Shown piece after piece: positions 6,557-16,270 of a stretch of DNA of 64,000 bases. The position numbers were made by a program, and so were the translations under genes. Source of the stretch: Parapedobacter flavus. GTDB lineage: Bacteria > Bacteroidota > Bacteroidia > Sphingobacteriales > Sphingobacteriaceae. Under the pieces are notes generated by a model. The model was not told the DNA's origin. It worked only from the letters and a program-made list of their open reading frames with translations, and did no database searches. Each line of letters opens with the position of its first letter. The stretch's first letter is position 1. The stretch is taken from contig NZ_JAYKZZ010000013.1 in assembly GCF_035818675.1 (NCBI RefSeq), forward strand, positions 1 through 64,000, read 5' to 3'.

Positions 6557-9500
6557 TCACAACAGGCTTAATAGCTTTTCGCGGTTCAGCACCTGGAAAA
6601 ACGAGCTGTCGCTGTTCAACAAACCATCGGCTAACGTGGCCTTTGCCTGCTGCATTGCCAGTACCTTCTCCTCCACGCTGTCGGGCGTAACCAAGCGGTA
6701 GGCCACAACGCTTTTGTTTTGGCCGATACGATGCACGCGATCGATAGCTTGCTCTTCTACGGCCGGATTCCACCATGGGTCGATGAGATACACCACCTCT
6801 GCTGCGGTGAGGTTCAATCCGGTGCCGCCGGCTTTGAGGCTGACGAGAAAAACCCGCACGTTGGGGTCCTCCTGAAACGTACGGACTACTTCTCCGCGTT
6901 GTTTTGTGCCGCCCGTGAGGCTCACAAAACGCACACCTATTTCTGTCAGCATCTCCCCCACCAGGTGTAGCATCGATACAAACTGGGAGAATATAACGAG
7001 CTTATGATGAGGCGCCTTATCGCTCACCTGCTCTTTTAACAATTCGATTTTGGCAGAGTTGGCTTTATTCAACATACCATCCGGCAACAATGCGGGCGAG
7101 TTGCAGATCTGCCGCAAGCGTGTCAGTCCACGCAGCACGTGCATGGGGCTTTTATCCAGCTCATCGCCCGAAAGGGCACAGACAAAATCACGGAACTCCC
7201 GCTCATAGGCGCCGTATATTTTGCGCTGCTCGTCGCCCATCTCGCTGTATAACACCCGGTACACTTTTTCGGGCAATTCGGTCGCGACATCTTGCTTGGT
7301 ACGCCGCAACATAAACGGCTGTATTTTCCGGTGCAACTCGTTTCGCCGCTTTCGGTTTTTGAACTGGTCGATTGGTTTACTGTATACATCCCGGAAATAT
7401 CGCCTGTCGCCCAATAGACCGGGGCAGGCGAATGATAACTGCCCGTACAGATCGAAAGAACTGTTTTCAAAAGGCGTTCCACTGATGGCAATGCGGTTGT
7501 GGGCCTGCAATAGCCTTGCCGCTTTATACCGTTGCGATTCGGGGTTCTTGATGTGCTGGGATTCATCCAGATACACATAGTTGAACAGGAAGCCTTTAAG
7601 GAACCGGATATCGGATAATAAGGTGGTGTAAGAAGTCAACACCACGTCGTAACCGCCGAAGGAAGCGGTATTTTTCAGTCGATTTGAACCGTAAAGCGTC
7701 AATACCCGCAACGTCGGGGCGATGGTAGCCAGCTCCCGCTCCCAGTTGAAAACCAACGTGGCCGGAACAACAACAAGATCGGTGCCGAGCCGGCCGCTTT
7801 CACGCTGTGATAGCATAAAAGCAATAATCTGAACGGTTTTCCCTAAGCCCATTTCATCGGCCAAGATCCCCCCGAACTGGAACGTATCCAGAAAGGTGAG
7901 CCAGTTCAGCCCCTGTTGTTGGTAGCGGCGAAGTGAGACGTTGATCCCTCTGGGTGAGGGTACGTCGGGCATCGCTTCAAAATTCGCTACCCGTTCCCGT
8001 AACGCTTCGATTTCGGCAGCTGCGGCGGTATCCAATGCTGCTCGGTCGAACAGCGTGGCCACCGTTTCGAAATTGGCTTTAGCAAACTGGATCGTTTCGT
8101 CGTCTACCACATCGCCGGCTTGGAAGTAAGCTGAAAACCGGTCGATCCATTCCTGTGGAAGAACACCCTTGGAACCGTCATCCAGCGCCACGTATTTGCG
8201 TTTATTGCGTAACGCGGCCTGGATTTTTTTGAGCGAAGCTTTCGCTTTGCCGAAACGCACATCATAGGTGGCATTAAACCAGTTTATCCCGCTGATCACC
8301 TTGATGTCTATCGAGACCCGATGCGGGTTCAAGTCGTTGTTTGTAAGCTCGTTGAATCCATATACTTCAATACCCGCTTCGTGCCATGCGTCAAATGCCG
8401 ACAAAAACCACGCTTCATCGAGGAAATGCTTTTTGTGCAGGTAGAAATAATACAATTGATTATCCAGCTGCTCGGGCAAATGCGGGTGTTGCTTCATCAG
8501 CAAGGTGATGAACGCCTGTTCGAAATCGGCATCCCGGGGTATACTGAAGTCGTTGCCCTTCCCATCGATGGCAGCTAACTGGTTTTCCGTACGGATAGCC
8601 ACTTCGGCTTCCCCATACCGAACCACCGGAATAATCATCACGTGATTACCGAAATCGGACAGGTAAAGCAGCCGTTCCGGCATAACCGAAAACCCGCCCT
8701 CCCGGAGCTGCCCCGGTGTGCCGGATTTGATATCGGGGTATTCAATGGGGATGACGGTCGAAAGTTTGTCCACAAACGCCCGCCGGAATTCCCGGTATTT
8801 GCTCGCGTGAATAAGCAATTGGCCACCCTGTTCTTTCAGTAGGCAAACCACACCCAGCAACGCCGTCCCATCCAGCAGATACAGGGTATCCTTAAAACGC
8901 AAAAAGTATCCGAAACGACGGGGCAGTTCATGTAACGGGTACACCTGCCCATTGACAGTGAAAACGCCGGTAATGCGATAGAATGGACCCGCCGCGCGAA
9001 CGGATAAACGAACGCTGCGCGGTGCAATCGCCACCTTTATTGGCGCCAGTGTCTTGGAGGAGAATGTCTCGCCTATTTCATCGTCATGGTAATAAAACGG
9101 GTAGTTGGCACCGTGTTTCACAATGGTCTGCAATGCGGTGAAATCGGCCGCTCTTCGGTCGCCTTCGGTGATTTGCTGGATAGCTGCTATCGCGGCGAAA
9201 AGTTTGGCTTCACCGACATCCAGTGTCGACGAAATGAGCTCAAGCGGCTGCAACCGAATGAATGGCGGCTTTAACTTGCCGGCTTTGGTACGTCCTACTT
9301 TCATAACGTCCACACGGATATGCCGGTAATATTTATGCTTGCTGAAAACGATTACGTGTTCTTCAGATGCACGGGGTATACCGGGGGGGTGCTTAGCCTG
9401 ATTATCGGCTTGGTTCCCCAGGTCCAGCAGTTTTACGGAGTTCAGCGGTAGTAGTCCGGCTATTCGGGGCTGTATAACCAATTGGCCGTCAATAAATGCA

Positions 9501-9916
9501 GGAAGAAAATAACGTTCAAGGTCGGGCTCATGTTCGAGCCCGTAGGCTACAGCCGCTTGTTTGATCTGTTGGTAGCGCAGCGCCGGGCGGTAAAAAACGC
9601 CCAGTTCGTCGCGTCGCACAATGGCTATCAGCACCGCCGATTCATACACGGTGAGCCCGCCCGCAGTCGCGGCATCGTCACTCGATACGGTAATGCCGTC
9701 AGCATCCTGCGCTACCGCCACCCGTCTGCGTCGGCCATCTGCCGTACGGCAGGTAAATACGCCGGTATCTACCGTAATTTCTTCGGGTTGTACCGACAGG
9801 ATCGTCCGCGGTTCAATCGGTGTTGCGTCCGCGCCGGCTAACGCCACAGCCACCTCGGTCAGTTGATCTAAGGTCGTATTTTTGAAAATAAAAACATGGG
9901 CATTTGAATCAAACAT
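6557..9916 (-). CDS. SNF2-family DEAD/DEAH helicase (SWF/SNF type)
   Basis: A 1119-residue ATPase of the bacterial HepA/SNF2 type. The first ~600 residues are a long N-terminal region with no motif I recognise. The ATPase core starts near residue 680 with GGILADEMGLGKTVQ (motif I), has DESQHIKN (motif II) and SGTPFEN (motif III), then the C-terminal helicase lobe with VFLVSLKAGGTGLNLT and DRVHRIGQ (motif VI). Such proteins remodel nucleic acid-protein complexes; the exact substrate is unknown. The start overlaps the end of the upstream histidine kinase gene by 8 bp, so the two are probably co-transcribed. Confidence 0.92.
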   Translation of the reverse strand: MFDSNAHVFIFKNTTLDQLTEVAVALAGADATPIEPRTILSVQPEEITVDTGVFTCRTADGRRRRVAVAQDADGITVSSDDAATAGGLTVYESAVLIAIVRRDELGVFYRPALRYQQIKQAAVAYGLEHEPDLERYFLPAFIDGQLVIQPRIAGLLPLNSVKLLDLGNQADNQAKHPPGIPRASEEHVIVFSKHKYYRHIRVDVMKVGRTKAGKLKPPFIRLQPLELISSTLDVGEAKLFAAIAAIQQITEGDRRAADFTALQTIVKHGANYPFYYHDDEIGETFSSKTLAPIKVAIAPRSVRLSVRAAGPFYRITGVFTVNGQVYPLHELPRRFGYFLRFKDTLYLLDGTALLGVVCLLKEQGGQLLIHASKYREFRRAFVDKLSTVIPIEYPDIKSGTPGQLREGGFSVMPERLLYLSDFGNHVMIIPVVRYGEAEVAIRTENQLAAIDGKGNDFSIPRDADFEQAFITLLMKQHPHLPEQLDNQLYYFYLHKKHFLDEAWFLSAFDAWHEAGIEVYGFNELTNNDLNPHRVSIDIKVISGINWFNATYDVRFGKAKASLKKIQAALRNKRKYVALDDGSKGVLPQEWIDRFSAYFQAGDVVDDETIQFAKANFETVATLFDRAALDTAAAAEIEALRERVANFEAMPDVPSPRGINVSLRRYQQQGLNWLTFLDTFQFGGILADEMGLGKTVQIIAFMLSQRESGRLGTDLVVVPATLVFNWERELATIAPTLRVLTLYGSNRLKNTASFGGYDVVLTSYTTLLSDIRFLKGFLFNYVYLDESQHIKNPESQRYKAARLLQAHNRIAISGTPFENSSFDLYGQLSFACPGLLGDRRYFRDVYSKPIDQFKNRKRRNELHRKIQPFMLRRTKQDVATELPEKVYRVLYSEMGDEQRKIYGAYEREFRDFVCALSGDELDKSPMHVLRGLTRLRQICNSPALLPDGMLNKANSAKIELLKEQVSDKAPHHKLVIFSQFVSMLHLVGEMLTEIGVRFVSLTGGTKQRGEVVRTFQEDPNVRVFLVSLKAGGTGLNLTAAEVVYLIDPWWNPAVEEQAIDRVHRIGQNKSVVAYRLVTPDSVEEKVLAMQQAKATLADGLLNSDSSFFQVLNREKLLSLL

Positions 9917-11216
9917 CTTCAGGTAACTTCAAGTGGAACGTGGTGCCCCTGCCCTCTTCACTCTCGACTGTCAACGTACCGTTAAATGCTTGCGCGTATT
10001 CATTGCATAGAAACAACCCGAGGCCGATGCCCCGCTCGTTGTTCGTGCCGTACGTAGACCGGGTTTTCAAGGTAAACAGCTCCGCCTGCTGTGCTTTATC
10101 CATGCCGATGCCGCTATCCGCTACCATGATCCCGCATCCCGCACCGGTGCGGATGCCCGTTACGCGGATATGCCCCCCGGGCAACGTAAACTTGATGGCG
10201 TTGGCAAGGAGGTTACGGATAATCAGCTGCAACATATCGCGGTCTACCAATGCGTACAGGGAGCTGTCTATGTCTGCTTCGAGCAAAATATCTTTTTGGT
10301 TCGCATAAATCTTTTGTACGTCTATAACCGGCTTCAGCACCTGCTCGATGTTATTCCGTACCAACGCCAAGCGGAATCCACTCAGTTGGTTTTGCGACCA
10401 TACCAACATGTTGGACAGCATTTCCTGCGAACCGTGGAGTGCATTGGCCAGCCCGCTTTCCACTTGTTTACGCTCGTCAGCCGTCAGCCGGTCACTGGCC
10501 ACCAATCGTACATAGCTGTGTAACGATGCCAACGGCGCCTGTAAATCGTGCGAGATAATCGAGAATAATTTCAGCTTTTCGTCATTCAACTTGGTCAACG
10601 CAACCGATTTCCGTTCTGCAGAAACCTTTTCGCGGTTATACGCCTGTTTGAGGTATGCTAAACTGAAAAAACAGACGAAAATGCCCGTCGCGTAGGCGAA
10701 GGCCATATCGATAAAGTGAGCCCTATTGTTGGCGTAAGTAACCATTATCGTTTGAGGATAATAATACTCCACCACTAACAGCCCGATAACGACCAACAAA
10801 AAGAGGGTTACCCACCATTTGTATAGCATTTTGGGCGACATGATGATGATCAGAATGAACGATAGCATAAACGTCAGCAGCGAGGCGCCGTGCACTCCCG
10901 CACTGAAGAAATAATTTATCGAAAACATGAAAATACCTACACCGGACGCAATGATCACTCCCCATACTACCCGCTGCTTGAAACGCCCCAAGTAATAGGC
11001 CAAGCCAACGAGCGCGGTAAAAACCGCAAATATAAAGGACGTGATCTTCAACCCTGAAAAATAGTTGAACGGGATATTGAAAACCATGATAAACATGGCA
11101 GCGAGGCAAACCGAATTCAGTAATCGGTTCTCTAATGAGAACGCCTGGCCACCAATCAAGAAACGCAGCCATCGCCTTACGTTCCATCTACTTTTTTCCG
11201 AATGCCCGGTGGTCAT
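9909..11216 (-). CDS. Membrane sensor histidine kinase
   Basis: A 435-residue kinase. Residues 30-190 hold about six hydrophobic segments with no large periplasmic loop, so the sensor is probably the membrane domain itself. A short coiled linker leads to HisKA with the phospho-acceptor in IISHDLQAPLA (His223). The ATPase domain shows the N box LLANAIKFTLPGG, G1 ADSGIGMD and a G2 region GIGLGLFLCNEY. No response regulator is adjacent, so the partner is encoded elsewhere. It overlaps the SNF2 gene downstream by 8 bp. Confidence 0.93.
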   Translation of the reverse strand: MTTGHSEKSRWNVRRWLRFLIGGQAFSLENRLLNSVCLAAMFIMVFNIPFNYFSGLKITSFIFAVFTALVGLAYYLGRFKQRVVWGVIIASGVGIFMFSINYFFSAGVHGASLLTFMLSFILIIIMSPKMLYKWWVTLFLLVVIGLLVVEYYYPQTIMVTYANNRAHFIDMAFAYATGIFVCFFSLAYLKQAYNREKVSAERKSVALTKLNDEKLKLFSIISHDLQAPLASLHSYVRLVASDRLTADERKQVESGLANALHGSQEMLSNMLVWSQNQLSGFRLALVRNNIEQVLKPVIDVQKIYANQKDILLEADIDSSLYALVDRDMLQLIIRNLLANAIKFTLPGGHIRVTGIRTGAGCGIMVADSGIGMDKAQQAELFTLKTRSTYGTNNERGIGLGLFLCNEYAQAFNGTLTVESEEGRGTTFHLKLPEDV

Positions 11217-11434
11217 AGGGCAAAAGTACGTAAACTATTTGAGTAAATTTTTTAATTCTAAGGTTAATTCCCGTACCTGACCCTCAAAAAAATGACACAT
11301 AGTAAACCTTGAAAGGGCTGCTTTAGTCAACAAATATTCCGATATTTGCCTACTCGTTCGATTGAACGGCCCTGCAACGTTCTTCGGGGAATCGAATAGC
11401 CGGAGGGACGGCAGATGGAAGTACGATATGCATA

Positions 11435-11767
11435 ATGAATATGGTAACAGTAACAGAAAAAGCAAAACAGCGTATCCTTGATATTCTCGCCAAGGAAAAT
11501 TACGACGACGCCTATTTTATACGCGTAGCGGTAGAGAGCGGCGGTTGTTCCGGATTAAGCTATCGTTTGGACTTTGACAACGAGGAAAAAAAGGGCGACC
11601 AGGTATTTGAAGACAAGGGCATCAAAATATGCTTAGACATTAAATCGTACCTGTACCTTGCAGGCACCGAATTGGACTATTCGGACGGTCTCAATGGCAA
11701 AGGTTTTGAATTCCACAACCCCAACGCGTCGCGTACTTGCGCCTGTGGGGAGAGCTTTGCGGTATAG
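11435..11767 (+). CDS. HesB/IscA-type iron-sulfur cluster assembly protein
   Basis: A 110-residue A-type carrier expected to hold and hand over Fe-S clusters. The three conserved cysteines are present: GGCSGLSY in the middle and TCACGESF at the C-terminus (CxC). Length is normal. Translation may start at 11435 or two codons later at 11441. No suf or isc genes lie alongside, so it stands alone between a histidine kinase (divergent) and bshB1 (convergent). Confidence 0.92.
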   Translation: MNMVTVTEKAKQRILDILAKENYDDAYFIRVAVESGGCSGLSYRLDFDNEEKKGDQVFEDKGIKICLDIKSYLYLAGTELDYSDGLNGKGFEFHNPNASRTCACGESFAV

Positions 11768-11776
11768 CGGGGCTTG

Positions 11777-12511
11777 TTACTTCAACATAAACAAGTCGTC
11801 TACCCCAAGTAACCGCCGGCAGGTAAACCCTTCGGCATATTTCGCGCCAATGTATTTGCCGTATTCCCTGGCACGCCCTTCAATGTATTCCATGAAATCT
11901 GGTTTCGAGATATACGTCTCCGGCTCATCGGGTGCGTAAGTATCACTATGGAATTGCGAACGGTAAGCTTTGATAGCCTTTATTTTATCTGCCCATTGAT
12001 CCGTTACATCCACCGCAATATCCGGCTTGATGTAGTAATCCTGGATGAATTGCAGCAGCAACCGCGGGCGATGGGGGGATTGTGGCGTACCGTCTTCCAG
12101 GTGCGTTTCTATTTTCCGCAGACCGGCCAGGAAAACCGCATCGTTGACGAGGTCTCCAGCCCGCCCGTGGTCAGGGTGGCGATCAACCAACGCATTGGAA
12201 ATGATCATGTCGGGTTGGTATTTGCGTATTGCTTGTATAACCGCCAACTGGTGGGGCTCATCATTACGGAAAAAGCCGTCGCGTAAGCCAAGATTCTCGC
12301 GGGCCGACAACCCCAATATTTCGGCGGCTTGGGCGGCTTCTTCATCACGCGACTCAGCGGTACCACGCGTGCCCAATTCGCCACGGGTGAGATCGACAAC
12401 GCCCACCTTCTTTCCCATTTGTACATGCTTCACAATGGTTCCGCCACAGCCTAACTCAGCGTCGTCGGGATGCACCGCGACGACCAGTAAATCCAGTTTG
12501 TTTTTATCCAT
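11777..12511 (-). CDS. bshB1: Bacillithiol biosynthesis deacetylase BshB1
   Basis: A 244-residue LmbE/PIG-L zinc hydrolase that removes acetate from GlcNAc-malate in bacillithiol synthesis. The metal-binding motif VAVHPDDAELGCGG lies right after the start and the second ligand motif DRHPDHGRA is mid-protein. The start at 12511 (MDKNKLDLL) is preferred over an in-frame ATG at 12547, because the extension has no family similarity and would run back into the upstream gene. It follows the DUF4294 gene by 4 bp, a likely operon. Confidence 0.93.
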   Translation of the reverse strand: MDKNKLDLLVVAVHPDDAELGCGGTIVKHVQMGKKVGVVDLTRGELGTRGTAESRDEEAAQAAEILGLSARENLGLRDGFFRNDEPHQLAVIQAIRKYQPDMIISNALVDRHPDHGRAGDLVNDAVFLAGLRKIETHLEDGTPQSPHRPRLLLQFIQDYYIKPDIAVDVTDQWADKIKAIKAYRSQFHSDTYAPDEPETYISKPDFMEYIEGRAREYGKYIGAKYAEGFTCRRLLGVDDLFMLK

Positions 12512-12515
12512 ATCG

Positions 12516-13151
12516 TTAAAAATACCCGTAAGACGGGCGACGCTCAAGACTGCGTATAATGTTTTCTATCTCGAAATCCTCTTCCGCGCTGTATGTGTTT
12601 TTGAGGTTGTGTCCAAAAACACGGGCTACCGATTGGTAGAAAAAGGCGGTTACCCCCCCACGTAAATCCCTCACGACTTCATAACTCGAATTTCCCGTTT
12701 GGCGGTCGATAAGCTTAATCAGTATTTCGCCCTGCGAAATGGTTAGGTTCTTCACTTCGCGATTAAACATATCCTTAATTTCCTTTTCGCATGTTTTGAC
12801 CAATCGCTTTTGGTCACGTCGGTTTTCTGTAACTGCCAAATCGCGGTACAATTGCTGGTACCTGTCTTGTGCGTATTTGGCGTATGGCAATACCTTGATC
12901 ACATTGTACCGCAACCGCAAGTAACGCGCCTTATCTTCCGGACTCTTGAATACCCGCCTGCGCGTTACGGTTACCTCCGGAATCAGCATCCAGGGTACCC
13001 GTTCGCCATCGACCACCGTAGTAGCCACCATGTGCCGTTGGGAGCGCTGGCTATCGGGCGGGTGCGACAATGTATCTTGTGCGCGCACCCCATTTGCCAG
13101 CGATGCCAAGCCTACAAAAAACACCAATCGAAGGAAGGCCGTATGATACAT
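12516..13151 (-). CDS. DUF4294 family secreted protein
   Basis: A 211-residue protein with a signal peptide (hydrophobic residues 7-22, cleavage after VRA). The mature part matches what I know of DUF4294: the VPWMLIPEVTV segment, a basic region after it (RRRVFKS), then a long helical part rich in Lys/Arg/Asp and the terminal FFYQSVARVFGHNL stretch. Function is unknown; the family is common in Bacteroidota. It is the first gene of a pair with bshB1, and a strong minus-strand promoter lies at 13194-13224. Confidence 0.8.
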   Translation of the reverse strand: MYHTAFLRLVFFVGLASLANGVRAQDTLSHPPDSQRSQRHMVATTVVDGERVPWMLIPEVTVTRRRVFKSPEDKARYLRLRYNVIKVLPYAKYAQDRYQQLYRDLAVTENRRDQKRLVKTCEKEIKDMFNREVKNLTISQGEILIKLIDRQTGNSSYEVVRDLRGGVTAFFYQSVARVFGHNLKNTYSAEEDFEIENIIRSLERRPSYGYF

Positions 13152-13193
13152 TATTCAATAATTATCCGTACATTTACGCATACTACAACTATA

Positions 13194-13224
13194 CAAACTT
13201 AGATAAAGTTGCTTTTATATGCAA
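13194..13224 (-). promoter_or_regulatory. Promoter of DUF4294-bshB1
   Basis: Minus-strand -33 TTG (13222-13224) and -7 TAAGTTTG (13194-13201) with a 20-bp spacer. The spacer ATATAAAAGCAA is the same as in the promoter at 5713-5743. Confidence 0.65.
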
Positions 13225-13299
13225 TTATAATCGCGTCAAATAAAAAAGCAACTTTATCGGTCTCTCCGCGACCATTGAGAGACAACTTGTATAGCGGAA
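13194..13299 (+). repeat. Copy 2 of the duplicated intergenic element, upstream of relA
   Basis: Counterpart of 5713-5812. It contains a perfect 15-bp inverted repeat, GATAAAGTTGCTTTT at 13202-13216 with AAAAGCAACTTTATC at 13244-13258. Next is a hairpin GTCTCT (13260-13265) with AGAGAC (13278-13283) around a 12-nt loop, then AGCGGAA. Compared with copy 1 the closing pair C-G has become T-A and a G-T has become G-C, so pairing is kept while sequence changes. Confidence 0.7.
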
Positions 13300-13338
13300 A
13301 TATAGAAATTCTCGACCATAAAGAGCAGGGCGATATGT

Positions 13339-15546
13339 ATGAAAGAATTGGTGATTGATTTAGCGGCCGAAAGCAAAGAGATACGTAAGCGATATCGCGC
13401 ATTGCTACGGGCTTGCAAGCCCACGCTGCAGCGTGGCGATAAACAGATGATACGTAGGGCATTTGATATGGCACTTGAGAGCCATAAGGATATGCGCCGC
13501 AAATCGGGCGAGCCCTACATCTACCATCCGATTGCTGTTGCGCAGATTGCAGCGGAAGAGATTGGTTTGGGCACGACCTCCATCGTATGTGCCCTCCTGC
13601 ACGACGTGGTGGAAGACACGTATATTACGTTGGAGGATGTGGAACGCGAGTTTGGCAAAAAGGTCGCACGCATCATTGACGGCCTCACCAAGATTTCGGG
13701 CATATTCGACCCCAACAGTTCGATACAGGCAGAGAATTTCCGCAAGATGCTCCTTACGTTGGCAGATGATGTACGGGTTATCCTTATCAAACTAGCCGAC
13801 CGGTTGCATAACATGCGCACGATGGATTTCATGCCGCGCGATAAGCAGCTGAAGATCGCCTCTGAAACCTCCTATCTATACGCGCCCCTCGCCCATCGCC
13901 TGGGGCTATATGCCATCAAGTCCGAATTGGAAGATCTTTCCATGAAGTACACCGACCCGGACACCTATAAATTCATCGCCAAAAAGCTGAACGAAAAGAA
14001 AGCGGAACGAGAACGATTTATCCTTAATTTCGTAGGTCCCATCAACGAAATACTCCACGAACAAGGGATTAATGCATCCGTGTTTGGCAGACCGAAGTCC
14101 ATTTATTCGATATGGAATAAAATGCGAAAAAAATCCATTCCATTCGAAGAAGTGTACGACCTGTTTGCCATCCGCATCATCATCGACTCAGAGCAAGACA
14201 ATGAGAAAGCGGATTGCTGGAAAGCTTATTCGATCGTAACAGACCTTTACCGGCCCAATCCCGACCGCTTGCGCGATTGGGTATCATCGCCCAAGGCCAA
14301 CGGCTATGAGTCGCTGCACACTACGGTGATGGGCCCTAAGGGCCAATGGGTGGAAGTACAGATACGGACCATCCGGATGAATGAAATTGCCGAAAAAGGG
14401 TTCGCTGCCCATTGGAAATACAAGGAATCCAATTCAGACAGCGGACTGGACCAATGGATACAGAAGGTTCGGGAGGTGCTCAGCAATCCGGAATCCAATG
14501 CAATGGATTTCCTCGACGATTTCAAGATGAACCTCTTCTCTGATGAAATTTTCATCTTCACACCCAAAGGAGCACTTATCCAGCTACCCCACAACGCGAC
14601 AGCGCTCGACTTTGCCTTTGAAATACACTCCGATCTGGGGGCAAGCTGTATCGGAGCCAAAGTAAACCATAAATTGGTGCCGCTGAGCCACCACCTGCAA
14701 AATGGCGACCAAGTGGAAATCATCACGTCGAGCAAACAGACCCCCAAAGAAGACTGGCTTAGCTTTGTGGTAACTGCCAAAGCTAAATCTAAAATAAAAT
14801 CGGCCCTTAAAGAAGAAAAAAGACGCGTAGCTGAAGACGGTAAGGAAATTCTTGAGCGGAAGTTAAAGTCGCTGAAAATCACTTACAACACGGAAAACAT
14901 CAACAAATTAACGATGTTCTTCAAGTTCCCGTCATCACAGGATCTATTTTACAACGTTGCAAAGGGCGAAATAGACATAAAAAACCTCAAGGATTTTGCC
15001 CACAGCGAAAAAACAGTCGAGCATCAGCACGGCCAGCAGTTTAATTCGCACATCAGCGGACTTGTTGATAAAATCAACAAAAGAGACCACGAAACACTGT
15101 TGATTGGAGACGACCTGCAGAAAATTGACTATACATTATCGCCATGCTGCAATCCCATCCCCGGCGATGACGTGTTTGGTTTTATCACGGTCAATGATGG
15201 CATCAAGATACACCGCACCAACTGCCCCAACGCCGCTAAGCTGATGGCCAATTATGGCTACCGCATTGTTAAAGCTAAGTGGACGTCGCAAAAAGAGCTG
15301 GCATTCCTCACCGGTTTGCGTATTGTGGGTATAGATGATGTCGGTTTGGTCAATAAAATCACTAAAGTGATATCGGACGATTTCAAGGTGAATATCCGTT
15401 CCATCACCATTTCAAGTAATGAGGGTATTTTTGAAGGATCCATTATGATTTTCGTCAATGATACCGCGCACTTGGAAAACCTAATTAAGCACCTTGCGCA
15501 AATCAAGGGAATCACCGGGATTACCCGTTTTGATTCGAACAGTTGA
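13339..15546 (+). CDS. Bifunctional (p)ppGpp synthetase/hydrolase RelA/SpoT
   Basis: A 735-residue long RSH protein controlling the stringent response. The HD hydrolase domain spans about 45-200 with His63 in YIYHP, HD at 88-89 and ED at 92-93, all ligands intact. The synthetase domain (about 230-350) contains RPKSIYSIWNKM. The TGS domain starts near IFTPKGALIQLP, followed by a helical/zinc-finger region (SPCCNPIPGDDV) and a C-terminal ACT domain. Both catalytic domains look active. The start at 13339 (MKELVIDLAAESKEI) is the usual one. Its leader contains the duplicated hairpin element. Confidence 0.95.
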   Translation: MKELVIDLAAESKEIRKRYRALLRACKPTLQRGDKQMIRRAFDMALESHKDMRRKSGEPYIYHPIAVAQIAAEEIGLGTTSIVCALLHDVVEDTYITLEDVEREFGKKVARIIDGLTKISGIFDPNSSIQAENFRKMLLTLADDVRVILIKLADRLHNMRTMDFMPRDKQLKIASETSYLYAPLAHRLGLYAIKSELEDLSMKYTDPDTYKFIAKKLNEKKAERERFILNFVGPINEILHEQGINASVFGRPKSIYSIWNKMRKKSIPFEEVYDLFAIRIIIDSEQDNEKADCWKAYSIVTDLYRPNPDRLRDWVSSPKANGYESLHTTVMGPKGQWVEVQIRTIRMNEIAEKGFAAHWKYKESNSDSGLDQWIQKVREVLSNPESNAMDFLDDFKMNLFSDEIFIFTPKGALIQLPHNATALDFAFEIHSDLGASCIGAKVNHKLVPLSHHLQNGDQVEIITSSKQTPKEDWLSFVVTAKAKSKIKSALKEEKRRVAEDGKEILERKLKSLKITYNTENINKLTMFFKFPSSQDLFYNVAKGEIDIKNLKDFAHSEKTVEHQHGQQFNSHISGLVDKINKRDHETLLIGDDLQKIDYTLSPCCNPIPGDDVFGFITVNDGIKIHRTNCPNAAKLMANYGYRIVKAKWTSQKELAFLTGLRIVGIDDVGLVNKITKVISDDFKVNIRSITISSNEGIFEGSIMIFVNDTAHLENLIKHLAQIKGITGITRFDSNS

Positions 15547-15560
15547 AGCCATTAACGGCG

Positions 15561-15592
15561 TTTGTATATGAGGACGATATTGTGTAAATTTG
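15561..15592 (+). promoter_or_regulatory. Promoter of fur
   Basis: TTTG at 15561-15564 and TAAATTTG at 15585-15592 with a 20-bp spacer: an almost ideal Bacteroidota promoter, 16 bp upstream of the fur start. Confidence 0.7.
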
Positions 15593-15608
15593 TACCATTA
15601 ACTTTCGG

Positions 15609-16118
15609 ATGATGACTCAAACGGAAAACTATCAAACGGTAAAAAAAATTTTCGAGGCGTACTTGGAAAACAAAGGGCTGCGCAAAACGCCCGAGCGCTA
15701 CGCTATTCTTGAAGAGATTTACTCCAGAAACGACCATTTTGATGTGGAATCGCTGTATATCCACATGAAAAATAAAAAGTACCGCGTAAGCCGGGCCACG
15801 GTATACAATACACTGGAACTCCTGGTTTCTTGCGATTTGGTGACCAAACACCAATTTGGCAAAAACATGGCCCAATTCGAGAAATCTTATGGATACAAGC
15901 AGCACGACCACATTATCTGTATCGAATGTGGTAAGGTTGTGGAGTTTTGCGACCCACGCATCCACCAAATACAAAGCTTGGTGGGCGAGCTCCTGAAATT
16001 CGAAATCAAACACCATTCACTGAATCTATATGGCGTCTGTAGCGACTGTTCGGAAAAAAAAGCCACTGACCCATCGGCAACTACGGTAAACAGAAATGAA
16101 TTGGTGACCTCCAATTGA
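15609..16118 (+). CDS. fur: Fur family transcriptional regulator
   Basis: A 169-residue metal-dependent repressor. The winged helix is N-terminal, with TPERYAILEEI and VSRATVYNTLELL as recognition helix. The metal sites are HDHIICIECGKVVEFCD and the C-terminal GVCSDC, giving the two CxxC pairs of the structural zinc site. It could be Fur or a PerR/Zur relative; sequence alone does not settle the metal. Its own promoter lies just upstream, and relA ends 62 bp before it. Confidence 0.9.
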   Translation: MMTQTENYQTVKKIFEAYLENKGLRKTPERYAILEEIYSRNDHFDVESLYIHMKNKKYRVSRATVYNTLELLVSCDLVTKHQFGKNMAQFEKSYGYKQHDHIICIECGKVVEFCDPRIHQIQSLVGELLKFEIKHHSLNLYGVCSDCSEKKATDPSATTVNRNELVTSN

Positions 16119-16213
16119 GCACCTGTAATGACGCTACCCCATCCAATAGGCGCGCCGTTATGGCACGGCATATCCCTTTTCGATTTAAAGGGGTTATAGT
16201 TTCAAAATAATGT

Positions 16214-16221
16214 TAGATTTG
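16214..16221 (+). promoter_or_regulatory. Bacteroidota -7 box for purA
   Basis: TAGATTTG matches TAnnTTTG, 49 bp before the purA start. The -33 region has no clear TTG. Confidence 0.45.
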
Positions 16222-16270
16222 CCCCGATTTCATTCGTTAATATTTTTAATTTTTCAACGCTGATAAAACT

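Noticed and set aside
12512..12547. Longer bshB1 start
   Set aside because: It would overlap the end of the DUF4294 gene, and the extension is not family-like.
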